Assembly: GCF_001667885.1 (NCBI RefSeq)
Contig: NZ_LZJW01000058.1
Span: forward strand, 21,520 to 85,519
Length of the DNA stretch: 64,000 nucleotides
Direction of reading: 5' to 3'
Origin: Mycobacterium scrofulaceum
GTDB lineage: Bacteria > Actinomycetota > Actinomycetes > Mycobacteriales > Mycobacteriaceae
Of this stretch, positions 54,018-62,515 are shown in pieces. The position numbers and the translations under genes are program-made. The notes under the pieces are model-generated. The model was not told where the DNA came from and ran no database searches. It saw only the letters and a list, made by a program, of their open reading frames with translations. Each line of letters begins with the position of its first letter. Position 1 is the first letter of the stretch.

Positions 54018-55663
54018 AGCGGGCGGCGGCGGTGACCGCCGCCCTCACCCTGGTCGCGCTGTCCGCGAATGTTCCTGCCGCACAAGCCATCACGCCCCCG
54101 CAGGTCGATCCGGGCATGGTGCCGCCCGACGGGCCGCCCCGAAGCGACCAGCCGATGCGGCGCGCCAACAGCTGCTCGACGCCGATCACCGTGCGCAACC
54201 CCGACGTGGCGCAGCTGGCGCCGGGCTTCAACCTGCTCAACATCAGCAAGGCCTGGCAATACAGCACCGGCAACGGCGTGCCGGTGGCCGTCATCGACAC
54301 CGGCATCTCACCGAACCCGCGGCTACCGGCCGTCCCCGGCGGCGACTACATCATGGGCGAGGACGGCCTCTCGGACTGCGACGCGCACGGCACGATCGTC
54401 GGCTCGATCATCGCCGCCGCCCCGCTTGGGATTCTGCCCATGCCGAGACCGATGCCGTCGACGCCGGCGTTTCCTCCCCCGGCCGGGCCTCCTCCGGCCA
54501 CCGGCGCGCCGCCGCCACCGGTCGAGGTCCCGCCGCCGGTGGCTCCGCCGCCACCGCCGCCGCCGGTGACGATCACCATGGTGCCGCCGCCCCCGCCGCC
54601 ACCGCCGCCGCCACCACCCGAGGGAGGGGGCGCCACCGCGGCGTCCAACGGGCCGGCGGATCCGCAGACCGAGGACGAACCCGCGGTGCCGCCGCTTCCG
54701 CCCGGAGCGCCCGACGGGGTGGTGGGCGTCGCCCCGCACGCGACGATCATCTCAATCCGCCAGTCGTCCAGGGCATTCGAGCCGGTCAACCCGGGACCGG
54801 GTGATCCCAACTCCGACGAGAAGGTCAAGGCCGGCACGCTCAACACGGTGGCGCGCGCGGTGGTGCACGCGGCCAACATGGGTGCGAAGGTGATCAACAT
54901 CTCGGTCACCGCATGCCTGCCCGCCGCGGCCCCCGCCGACCAGCGGGCCTTGGGCGCCGCGTTGTGGTACGCCGCCACCGTCAAGGACGCCGTGGTGGTG
55001 GCCGCGGCCGGGAACGACGGGGAAGCCGGTTGCAACAACAACCCGATGTATGACCCGCTGGAACCGTCGGATCCCCGCGACTGGCATCAGGTCAAGGTTG
55101 TCTCGTCGCCATCGTGGTTCTCCGACTACGTCCTGTCGGTCGGCGCGGTCGATGCCACCGGCGCCGCGCTCGACAAGAGCATGTCGGGACCCTGGGTCGG
55201 GGTCGCCGGGCCCGGCACCCACATCATGGGTCTGTCGCCGCAGGGCGGCGGGCCGGTCAACGCCTACCCCCCGTCGAGGCCGGGCGAAAAGAACATGCCG
55301 TTCTGGGGCACCAGCTTTTCCGCCGCCTATGTCAGCGGCGTCGCGGCCCTGGTCCGCGCGAAATTTCCCGACCTGAGCGCGCATCAGGTGATCAACAGGA
55401 TCGTGCAATCGGCGCACAATCCGCCCGCGGGCGTGGACAACAAAGTGGGGTACGGACTGGTCGATCCCGTTGCGGCGCTGACGTTCAACATACCGCCGGG
55501 TGACCGGATGCCCCCGGGTGCTGAGACCAGGGTGATCAGGCCCGCCCCGCCCCCGCCGCCCGCGGATCACCGGGCGCGCAACATCGCCATCGGGTTCGTC
55601 GGCGCGGTGGCCGCCGGTGTGCTCGTGGCCGCGATCGCGGCCCGATTGAGGCGGGCGCGGTGA
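54002..55663 (+). CDS. mycP2: ESX-2 mycosin protease MycP2
   Basis: A 553-residue subtilisin-like serine protease. The signal peptide (residues 1-29) ends at VPAAQA. The catalytic triad is Asp99 (VAVIDTGIS), His129 (DCDAHGT) and Ser438 ([11 protein letters not shown]), with Asn338 as oxyanion residue (AAGNDG). A Pro-rich insertion of nearly 100 residues (about 140-235, including 12 consecutive Pro) follows the His. A C-terminal helix anchors it in the membrane. GTG 54002 lies inside the end of eccD2; the long open frame upstream is not coding. Confidence 0.93.
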   Translation: MDSPLKRAAAVTAALTLVALSANVPAAQAITPPQVDPGMVPPDGPPRSDQPMRRANSCSTPITVRNPDVAQLAPGFNLLNISKAWQYSTGNGVPVAVIDTGISPNPRLPAVPGGDYIMGEDGLSDCDAHGTIVGSIIAAAPLGILPMPRPMPSTPAFPPPAGPPPATGAPPPPVEVPPPVAPPPPPPPVTITMVPPPPPPPPPPPPEGGGATAASNGPADPQTEDEPAVPPLPPGAPDGVVGVAPHATIISIRQSSRAFEPVNPGPGDPNSDEKVKAGTLNTVARAVVHAANMGAKVINISVTACLPAAAPADQRALGAALWYAATVKDAVVVAAAGNDGEAGCNNNPMYDPLEPSDPRDWHQVKVVSSPSWFSDYVLSVGAVDATGAALDKSMSGPWVGVAGPGTHIMGLSPQGGGPVNAYPPSRPGEKNMPFWGTSFSAAYVSGVAALVRAKFPDLSAHQVINRIVQSAHNPPAGVDNKVGYGLVDPVAALTFNIPPGDRMPPGAETRVIRPAPPPPPADHRARNIAIGFVGAVAAGVLVAAIAARLRRAR

Positions 55664-57222
55664 GGTCCAAGCTGACCGGCTTCAGCCCGGGCAGCAATCG
55701 GCGGGTGCTCGGAGTGATTGTGGTTTTCCTGCTCGCCGTGACCAGTTGGGCCGTGGGCGGATACATCGGTGCGGCTGTCGCCGTGGTGGTCGGCGTCGCC
55801 GCGGTGTTCGTCCGCTGGTGGGGCCAGCCGGCGTGGTCATGGGTGGTGTTGTGGCGGCGTGGACGGCGCCCGATTCGCTGGGATGCGCCAATCACCGTGG
55901 CCAACAACCGCTCCGGCGGCGGCGTGCGGGTGCAGGACGGTGTCGCGGTGGTGGCCGTGCAACTGCTGGGCAGGGCCCACCAGGCCACCATGGTGACCGG
56001 TTCGGTGACGGTCGAGACCGACAACGTCATCGACGTCGTCGAACTGGTGCCGATGCTGCGGCAGCCGCTGGGCCTGCAGCTCGATTCGATCAGCGTCGTC
56101 TCGCTGGGCTCCCGGCACGGCAACATCGGGGACTACCCCCGCGTGTACGACTCGGAGATCGGCACCCCGCCGTATGCGGGCCGGCGCGAAACCTGGCTGA
56201 TCATGCGGTTGTCGATCATCGACAACACGCAAGCGCTGCGTTGGCGCACAACCGTTGGCGCAGCGGCCATTTCGGTGGCGCAGCGCATCGCCGGGCTGCT
56301 GCGCTGCCAGGGACTGCGGGCAAAGGTGGCCACGGCCACCGACCTGGCCGAGCTCGACCGCCGGCTGGGGTGCGACGCCATCGAGGGGAACACGCAGCGG
56401 TGGAAGGCCATCCGCGGCGAGGCCGGCTGGATGACCACGTACGCCTATCCCGCCGAGGCGATCACGTCGCGCGTGCTGTCGCAGGCGTGGACGCTGCGCG
56501 CCGATGAGGTCATCCAGAACGTGACCGTGTATCCGGACGCGACCTGCACCGCGACCATCACCGTGCGGACACCGACGCCGGCGCCGACCCCGCCCAGCGT
56601 GATCCTGCGCCGGCTGAACGGCGAACAGGCTGCCGCCGCGGCGGCCAACATGTGCGGCCCCCGGCCCTACCTGCGGGCACTGCGGCCCAGTCCGCTGCCC
56701 GCGCAGCTGCTCACCGAGATCGGCCCCTCCGGCGTGCTGATCGGCAAGCTGAGCAACGGCGACCGGCTACTGATCCCGGTCACCGACGCCGGTGAGCTGT
56801 CACGGATTTTCGTGGCCGCCGACGACCCGGTCGCCAAGCGGATCGTGATTCGCACGGCCGGCGCGGGGGAGCGGGTCTGCGTGCACACCCGCGACATGAC
56901 GCGCTGGGCCAGCGTGCGGATGCCGGAGATCAGCGTCGTCAGCACGTCACGGCCCGCGCCGCGCACCACCGTCAGCGTCGTGGAACACGTCGCTCCCATC
57001 TCGCCCACCCCGCGGCCGGTCACCGTGATCACGATTGCCCCCTCGGGCACCAGGCTGCCCGAGGCACACCGGCACAACTTCGAGGTGATCATCGAACAGG
57101 TTGGCGCCGCGACGGTGCGGGTCAGCGCTGCGGGCAAGGACTGGCTCGCGGAAATGGACATGTTCCGCGCCGAGAACCGCTACGTCAGCCTCGAGCCGGT
57201 CACCATGTCCGCCGGCATCTGA
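55660..57222 (+). CDS. eccE2: ESX-2 membrane component EccE2
   Basis: A 520-residue protein with two N-terminal membrane helices (about residues 15-50) and a long cytosolic domain containing [43 protein letters not shown]. EccE sits at the periphery of the ESX inner-membrane complex. GTG 55660 overlaps the mycP2 stop by 4 nt, indicating coupled translation. Confidence 0.92.
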   Translation: MRSKLTGFSPGSNRRVLGVIVVFLLAVTSWAVGGYIGAAVAVVVGVAAVFVRWWGQPAWSWVVLWRRGRRPIRWDAPITVANNRSGGGVRVQDGVAVVAVQLLGRAHQATMVTGSVTVETDNVIDVVELVPMLRQPLGLQLDSISVVSLGSRHGNIGDYPRVYDSEIGTPPYAGRRETWLIMRLSIIDNTQALRWRTTVGAAAISVAQRIAGLLRCQGLRAKVATATDLAELDRRLGCDAIEGNTQRWKAIRGEAGWMTTYAYPAEAITSRVLSQAWTLRADEVIQNVTVYPDATCTATITVRTPTPAPTPPSVILRRLNGEQAAAAAANMCGPRPYLRALRPSPLPAQLLTEIGPSGVLIGKLSNGDRLLIPVTDAGELSRIFVAADDPVAKRIVIRTAGAGERVCVHTRDMTRWASVRMPEISVVSTSRPAPRTTVSVVEHVAPISPTPRPVTVITIAPSGTRLPEAHRHNFEVIIEQVGAATVRVSAAGKDWLAEMDMFRAENRYVSLEPVTMSAGI

Positions 57223-57255
57223 AACGAGTCAAAGGCATCCGGATGAGCGCACACG

Positions 57256-59094
57256 ATGGGTGATTTGCAAACCGCCCGTAGGCATTTCGACCGTGCCATG
57301 GCGGTCAAGAGCAGGCAGGGGCGCGCCGCGGCGTTGCCCGACTTCGTCGCCGCCACCGACGCCGACCCGTCGATGGCGGACGCGTGGCTGGGCCGCATCG
57401 CCTGCGGCGACAACGACCTGGCCTCGCTGAAGAGGCTCTACGCCACCAGCGAATGGTTGCACCGGGAGACCACCCGCATCGGGCAGACACTCGCCGCGGA
57501 GATCCAGCTGGGCCCCTACATCGGCATCACGGTGACCGACGCGTCCCAGGTGGGCCTGGCGTTGTCGTCGGCGCTGACGATCGCCGGCGAGTACGCGGAG
57601 GCCGACAGGCTGCTGGCCAACCGGGACCTGCTGGATTCATGGGCCAACTATCAGTGGCACCAATTGGCCCGCGCCTTCCTGATGTACACCACGCAGCGCT
57701 GGCCGGACGTGTTGCTGGCCGCCGCCGAGGAGCTGCCGCCGCAGGCAATCGTCATGTCCGCGGTGACGGCGTCGATATGCGCGCTGGCGGCCCACGCGGC
57801 CGCGCATCTCGGGCAGGGCCGGGTCGCGCTGGACTGGCTCGACCGCGTCGACGTGATCGGACAGACCAACGCGTCGGGCCGGTTCGACGCGGACGTGCTG
57901 ACCGCTTCGATCGGACCGGCCGACATCCCGCTGCTGGTCGCGGACTTGGCCTATGTGCGCGGGATGGTGCACCGGCAGCTGCGGGAGGAGGACAAGGCGC
58001 AGGTCTGGCTGTCGAAGGCCACCATCAACGGCGTCCTCACCGACGCCGCCAAGGAGGCATTGGCCGACCCCAACCTGCACCTGGTCGTCACCGACGAGGA
58101 AACCATCGCCAGCCGCACCGATCGGTGGGACGCGTCGACGGCCAAGAGCCGTGACGAACTGCACGACGACGCGACCGCCGAGCGGCGCGCCGAGCTGCTC
58201 GCCGAGGGCCGCGCGCTGCTGGCCAAGCAGGTCGGACTGGCGGCGGTCAAGCAGGCCGTGTCGGCGCTCGAAGACCAGCTGGAAGTGCGCATGATGCGCC
58301 TCGAGCATGGGCTGCCGGTGGAGGGGCAGACCAACCACATGCTGCTCGTCGGGCCGCCCGGCACCGGTAAGACGACCACCGCCGAGGCGCTGGGCAAGAT
58401 CTACGCCGGCATGGGGATCGTGCGCCATCCCGAGATCCGGGAGGTGCGTCGCTCCGACTTCTGCGGCCACTTCATCGGCGAGTCGGGACCCAAGACCAAC
58501 GAGCTGATCGAAAAGTCGCTTGGCCGAATCATTTTCATGGACGAGTTCTATTCGCTGATCGAACGCCACCAGGACGGCACGCCCGACATGATCGGCATGG
58601 AGGCCGTCAACCAGCTCCTGGTCGCGCTGGAGGCGCACCGCTTCGACTTCTGTTTCATCGGCGCGGGTTACGAGGATCAGGTGGACGAGTTCCTCACCGT
58701 GAACCCGGGTTTGGCCGGCCGGTTCAACCGCAAGCTGCGGTTCGAGTCCTATTCACCGGCCGAGATCGTCGAGATCGGGCAGCGCTATGCCGCACCCCGC
58801 GCCAGCAAGCTCGACGACGAGGCGCGCGCGACGTTTCTGGACGCGGCCACCACCATCCGCAACTACACGACACCCGGCGGGCGGCACGGCATCGACGCCA
58901 TGCAGAACGGCCGGTTCGCCCGCAATGTGATTGAACGGGCGGAGGGTTTCCGGGACACCCGCGTGGTCGCCCAGAAGCGCGCGGGTCAGCCGGTGACGGT
59001 CGAGGATTTGCAGATCATCACCGCCCCCGACATCGAGGCCGCGGTGCGCAGCGTGTGTTCGGACAACCGTGACATGGCGGCCATCGTCTGGTAA
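57256..59094 (+). CDS. eccA2: ESX-2 cytosolic AAA+ ATPase EccA2
   Basis: A 612-residue CbxX/CfqX-type AAA+ ATPase with an N-terminal TPR-like domain (about residues 1-280). Walker A is VGPPGTGKTTTAEALGK (about residue 366) and Walker B is IIFMDEFYSL (about 425), with sensor region GRFNRKLRFESYSP. EccA proteins are thought to disassemble EspG from PE/PPE substrates. It ends the ESX-2 cluster. In M. tuberculosis the next gene in this direction would be mycP1 of ESX-1; here it is the espM-like regulator. Confidence 0.94.
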   Translation: MGDLQTARRHFDRAMAVKSRQGRAAALPDFVAATDADPSMADAWLGRIACGDNDLASLKRLYATSEWLHRETTRIGQTLAAEIQLGPYIGITVTDASQVGLALSSALTIAGEYAEADRLLANRDLLDSWANYQWHQLARAFLMYTTQRWPDVLLAAAEELPPQAIVMSAVTASICALAAHAAAHLGQGRVALDWLDRVDVIGQTNASGRFDADVLTASIGPADIPLLVADLAYVRGMVHRQLREEDKAQVWLSKATINGVLTDAAKEALADPNLHLVVTDEETIASRTDRWDASTAKSRDELHDDATAERRAELLAEGRALLAKQVGLAAVKQAVSALEDQLEVRMMRLEHGLPVEGQTNHMLLVGPPGTGKTTTAEALGKIYAGMGIVRHPEIREVRRSDFCGHFIGESGPKTNELIEKSLGRIIFMDEFYSLIERHQDGTPDMIGMEAVNQLLVALEAHRFDFCFIGAGYEDQVDEFLTVNPGLAGRFNRKLRFESYSPAEIVEIGQRYAAPRASKLDDEARATFLDAATTIRNYTTPGGRHGIDAMQNGRFARNVIERAEGFRDTRVVAQKRAGQPVTVEDLQIITAPDIEAAVRSVCSDNRDMAAIVW

Positions 59095-59161
59095 TCGGCG
59101 CCGCCGGAAAAGCACCCGGGCGTCGGCACTTCAGTTGCGTCGCCGACGACCGCAGCCTCCC
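59095..59161. other. Apparent ESX-1 deletion junction
   Basis: Only 67 bp separate eccA2 from the convergent FHA/HTH regulator gene. In M. tuberculosis this interval holds mycP1 and the whole ESX-1 locus (Rv3864-Rv3883c). The orientation of every flanking gene is the one expected after a single deletion. I see no insertion sequence or obvious direct repeat at the junction. Confidence 0.6.
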
Positions 59162-60328
59162 TCAGCTGATGTGACCGATCAGCGTCTCGATCGCATCGGC
59201 GACGCCGGCGGGCACCGCCTCGTCGGCCTCCGCCCGCACGATCATTTCTTCGGCCACCCCGGCCGCCTCGGCGGTCTCCGCGGGGGAAAGGTTCGCCCGC
59301 CGCCGGGCCGCATAGAGGCGCTGCGCCAGCGGGGCGTCCGGGGCGGTCGCACCGCGCGTCATCAACTCGTCATAGTGGCGTCGAACCGTGCTCAGGGCTT
59401 TGATCAGTTCGGGCGTGATCCGGCTGATGCGGGTGGCCCGCACCGCGATCGCTTCGAGCTGCCGGAGGTCGGCAAGGATCGGGGTCGCGCGCCCGGTGAA
59501 TTCCGGGTCGTCTGCCGACGGCAATGCCGCGATGGCCAGGCCGCAACCGTCCACGGCGGCGACGATCGCCTGCGCGATCAGCGAGGTGGGGGCGTCAGAG
59601 TGCGGGGCTTCCGTGGATGTCGATGTATTGGCGGCGGCGGGCGCGACGGCCGTTGGGACCTCGTCGCCCTGTCCGCGGCGGATCCGCGCGATGGTCCCGG
59701 CGGGCCACTGCAAGACCTGCTCGAGCTTGGCCTGGGTGCGCTCGCGTGGCCAACTGCGACCCTTCTCGAACGCGATCAGAGCGCCGGCGTTGATGATCCC
59801 GTCGGCCGCCAGGCTGCGCTGGCTGATGCCCAGTTCCCGACGCCGCGCGGCGGCGGCCGCTCCCGCGCGCGCCATGCCGGGATCCGGGTCACCCCCATCG
59901 GATTTCTGTTCGGCCCGGCCACTGGTACTTGGGGCCTTGAGGATCTCGAACGTGAGGACTTCACCCGAACTGGGATCGCCGAGCCGGACCGTCGTTTTGT
60001 CCGTCACCGTCACCGAGCTCGTACGTTGGCCGTCGACGAACATGCCGTTCGGGCCCTTGTCGACGATTCGCCACGAACCATCCAGGGGTTCGGCGTGCAG
60101 CCGCTCCCCAGAGATCTGGTCGATCCGCACGTCGTCCTGTGGGTCTCGACCGATGGTAACCACCCCGCGACCGGGCTCTATCGTGTGCGAGGTCGCACCG
60201 TGGACGACGAGCAGGGCGAGATCGGAACTCGACTCGGTGCGTGGCATCTGCGGTGGTTCCTCGATCGAGGCAGCTGGGCGGGCCTTCCGCCGGTGTAACT
60301 GTAACCGTAGCACCCGCCAAATTTCCAT
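59162..60328 (-). CDS. espM: FHA-HTH transcription regulator in espM position
   Basis: A 388-residue protein. The FHA domain (about residues 35-130) has VTIGRDPQDDVRIDQISGERLHAE and KGPNGMFVDG, so it should read phospho-threonine. An XRE-type helix-turn-helix follows (RRRELGISQRSLAADGIINAGALIAFEKG), and a second XRE-like segment lies at the C-terminus (RRRANLSPAETAEAAGVAEEMI). It is divergent from whiB6, exactly as espM (Rv3863), a published repressor of whiB6 that reports on ESX-1. The symbol rests on synteny and size. ATG 60328 is used; ATG 60247 is an alternative with GAGGAA upstream. Confidence 0.78.
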   Translation of the reverse strand: MEIWRVLRLQLHRRKARPAASIEEPPQMPRTESSSDLALLVVHGATSHTIEPGRGVVTIGRDPQDDVRIDQISGERLHAEPLDGSWRIVDKGPNGMFVDGQRTSSVTVTDKTTVRLGDPSSGEVLTFEILKAPSTSGRAEQKSDGGDPDPGMARAGAAAAARRRELGISQRSLAADGIINAGALIAFEKGRSWPRERTQAKLEQVLQWPAGTIARIRRGQGDEVPTAVAPAAANTSTSTEAPHSDAPTSLIAQAIVAAVDGCGLAIAALPSADDPEFTGRATPILADLRQLEAIAVRATRISRITPELIKALSTVRRHYDELMTRGATAPDAPLAQRLYAARRRANLSPAETAEAAGVAEEMIVRAEADEAVPAGVADAIETLIGHIS

Positions 60329-60732
60329 TGCATGTCGCTACGTTTTCACCTCTAATTGCGGAACGGCGGCGTCGGAACGCCACATGACGACGCCTTCACC
60401 GCGCGGGTTCTCGTCTAACCGGACGTCGCCGGCACCAAGAGCGCCACGTTTGGAGTGTCGGGAAGCCGCCTGCCACTATGGCGCCGGGGAGCTATGCGGT
60501 GCAGCGCTACGGTTACGTACCGTCAGTCATGACCCGCGCCAACAGGGATATACGGCGAAAAGTCAGATCAAAGCGGTGATGGGCGCGCCGCTCAAGCGAA
60601 TCGCCGCCTAGGTCATTGCGCGACCGGGACTCTAACCGATGCGGGTAACAGAACGAACCGTTGCAACGCAGCGGTTTGTGCTATACCGTTGCGAAGCATC
60701 CGCGCAGAACGCAATGCTTAAGGAACCCGGCC
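60329..60732. promoter_or_regulatory. espM-whiB6 divergent regulatory region
   Basis: A gap of 404 bp without a convincing gene. It holds a perfect palindrome CGTTGCAACG (60659-60668) and a further half-site CCGTTGC (60686-60692), with a TATACC hexamer at 60682-60687 between them. These lie 40-75 bp upstream of the whiB6 ATG. EspM is known to bind this intergenic region in other mycobacteria, so the repeated CCGTTGC is a candidate operator. The part nearest espM is A/T-rich. Confidence 0.5.
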
Positions 60733-61014
60733 ATGACCGCAACACCCTTGTTCAACATCCCGCTCGGTGTCTGTACGCAGGATCCCGACCGTTGGACCAC
60801 CGCCCCGGACGCCGAGGCCATCGCCGCATGCCGCGCGTGCCCCCGCCGCTGGATGTGCGCTCGGGACGCCGTCCAGTCGGCCGGCGCGGAAGGCTTGTGG
60901 GCCGGCGTGGTGATCCCCGAGGGAGGCCGCCCGCGCGCATTCGCGCTGCGCCAACTGCGATCCCTGGCCGAGCGCAACGGATACCCCGTGCGCGAGACCG
61001 CTAAGTCGGCCTAG
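60733..61014 (+). CDS. whiB6: WhiB-family iron-sulfur regulator WhiB6
   Basis: A 93-residue WhiB protein. Four Cys residues for a [4Fe-4S] cluster lie in LGVCTQDPDRW and CRACPRRWMC (CxxCx5C). The G(V/I)W-type turn is GLWAGVVIPEGG, followed by the basic tail. Most of the sequence matches M. tuberculosis WhiB6 as I recall it. WhiB6 activates ESX-1 genes and responds to redox and NO. AAGGAA supports ATG 60733, but M. tuberculosis WhiB6 is annotated about 23 residues longer, and a TTG at 60661 would give that length. Confidence 0.92.
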   Translation: MTATPLFNIPLGVCTQDPDRWTTAPDAEAIAACRACPRRWMCARDAVQSAGAEGLWAGVVIPEGGRPRAFALRQLRSLAERNGYPVRETAKSA

Positions 61015-61108
61015 TCTTTCCATGGCCGCCCACTTCGGGTCAGCGCCTGGTCCCAACGGGAACCGTTGCACCGCATTCCTATGGGGGCTTCACCACAGAT
61101 GCCGGCCG

Positions 61109-61549
61109 TTATGTCGGCTCGAACCGGAATACGGCGAGCCGCCCCGCCAGTGCTTCGAATTCGTCAGCCGTTCCATCACGCACCATCCCGGACCTTTTCG
61201 CGAATGCCACCCCGACGGGGACCTTGGCGGGGAATTCCCGCAGCACCGGCCGCGCCTGGGCGGCGGAGAGTTCGACGATCCGGACTTGCTGTGACCGTCG
61301 GCCCCGGCTGAGCCTGCCGGTGCCCGCCGCCCGGGCATTCGCCGCCCAGTCGGCACCCGGATAGCCGGCCACCACGTACAGGGCACCTTGGAATTCGAAC
61401 GGCGTCATCGGCGTGCTGCGCGGCCGACCCGACTTGCGGCCGGGCACCGTCAGCACCATGGCGGGACCGGTGGGGATGCCGAGCCGTTGGGCCGCCATCA
61501 TCACCTTGTTCATGGGCTTGAGGTAGCGCGGTGGGCGCGGTTGTGACAT
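61109..61549 (-). CDS. Deazaflavin (F420)-dependent nitroreductase-family protein
   Basis: A 146-residue Ddn/DUF385-family protein: MVLTVPGRKSGRPRSTPMTPFEFQGALYVVAGYPGADWAANARAAG carries the F420 phosphate-binding GRKSGRPR. Relatives reduce quinones or act on unknown hydrophobic substrates with F420H2. It follows the NmrA-like gene by 10 bp on the same strand, so the two form an operon opposite the sigma factor gene. ATG 61549 is the family start. Confidence 0.9.
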   Translation of the reverse strand: MSQPRPPRYLKPMNKVMMAAQRLGIPTGPAMVLTVPGRKSGRPRSTPMTPFEFQGALYVVAGYPGADWAANARAAGTGRLSRGRRSQQVRIVELSAAQARPVLREFPAKVPVGVAFAKRSGMVRDGTADEFEALAGRLAVFRFEPT

Positions 61550-61559
61550 GTCGGGTTCC

Positions 61560-62402
61560 TCAACCTCTGGCGGAGAAAACGTCGCGATGCTCGGCGACCC
61601 ACTGGGTGAACGGGGTCGCCGGGCGCCCGAGAATCTTCTCGACGTCGTGCGTGACGAGCGCGGGCGCGTCGAGCGTCGAGGCGAGCATGGCGATATAGGC
61701 ATCGCCGAAGCCCGCCGGAAAGCCCAACCCGATAAATCGTTGGCGCACGGCGTCATTCGGTATCTCGCGATAGTGCAACTGTCGACCCAAGACGGCGCCG
61801 ATGGCCTCGACCAGTTCCGAATTGGTGAAGGCCTGCGGACCGGTCAGCGGGATCCGCTGTCCCACCAGCTCATCGGTGAGCAGCGCCCGCGCCGCAACCT
61901 CCGCGATGTCGGTCTCGACGATGGGTGCCACCGAAGCCGAGGCGTACGGACCGTAGACCACGTCGCCGGCGCGGAGCTGCGCGGACCACATGCCGGCGAA
62001 GTTGGTCGCGAAAACGCTGGGCCGCAGGCTCACCCAGTTGATGCCGGAGTCAACGGCGAGCTGCTCCACCTCTTTATTGCGGTCGCCGCGGAAGCGGGAC
62101 GGTTGCCGGGCGAAGTCGTCATCGGCGTTGATGGCCGAAAGCGCGACCAGCTTGGTGACTCCGGCGCGCACGCATCGCGCCACCACCGTCGCCAGCTCGG
62201 CGCCCAGCGCGCGGGAGTTCAGGAACACCGCCGACGCGCCGGGCAACGCGTCGGCCGCCGAGGCCACGAGTTCGACGCCGGCGGGAAGCGCGGCGCTGTC
62301 CGGCGCGCGGGTGACCGCCCGGACCGACGCTCCGGCGGCAACGAGCGCGGTGACAAGGGGACGCCCGACGTTTCCGGTCGCGCCGGTTATCACGATGGTC
62401 AT
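61560..62402 (-). CDS. NmrA-like NAD(P)-binding epimerase/oxidoreductase
   Basis: A 280-residue atypical short-chain dehydrogenase. The nucleotide motif is MTIVITGATGNVGRPLVTALV; the active-site YxxxK is missing, as usual for NmrA/quinone-reductase-like members. SLRPSVFATNF and GPQAFTNSELVEAIGAVLGR are typical. It may be a redox sensor or quinone reductase. Divergent pairing with a SnoaL-tailed ECF sigma factor fits the pattern in which such sigma factors control an adjacent oxidoreductase/epimerase gene. Confidence 0.88.
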   Translation of the reverse strand: MTIVITGATGNVGRPLVTALVAAGASVRAVTRAPDSAALPAGVELVASAADALPGASAVFLNSRALGAELATVVARCVRAGVTKLVALSAINADDDFARQPSRFRGDRNKEVEQLAVDSGINWVSLRPSVFATNFAGMWSAQLRAGDVVYGPYASASVAPIVETDIAEVAARALLTDELVGQRIPLTGPQAFTNSELVEAIGAVLGRQLHYREIPNDAVRQRFIGLGFPAGFGDAYIAMLASTLDAPALVTHDVEKILGRPATPFTQWVAEHRDVFSARG

Positions 62403-62461
62403 GGGATGGTTCCTCTCCGGTGATTTTTTTGCGGTGCTCCAAGGACGGGCTGAGAGGTGGG

Positions 62462-62489
62462 AAAGTTACAAAGGAGAATCCGTAACTTT
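62462..62489. promoter_or_regulatory. Inverted repeat between epimerase and sigma factor genes
   Basis: AAAGTTAC (62462-62469) and GTAACTTT (62482-62489) form a perfect 8-bp inverted repeat with a 12-bp spacer; the arms extend by GG and CC with one mismatch. It lies 27 bp upstream of the sigma factor ATG and 60 bp from the epimerase ATG. A dimeric repressor or a symmetric promoter element could use it. Confidence 0.5.
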
Positions 62490-62515
62490 TCCGCCCAGCA
62501 GATCGTCGAAGAGGC

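Noticed and set aside
54450..54640. CCG/CCA-rich repeats considered as a DNA repeat element
   Set aside because: They are in frame and encode the polyproline insertion of MycP2; no spacing or array structure like CRISPR or VNTR was seen.
61541..61549. TGTCACA (minus strand) as an ECF41 -35 element
   Set aside because: It coincides with the first codons of the deazaflavin reductase gene and no CGTC-type -10 follows at the right distance.
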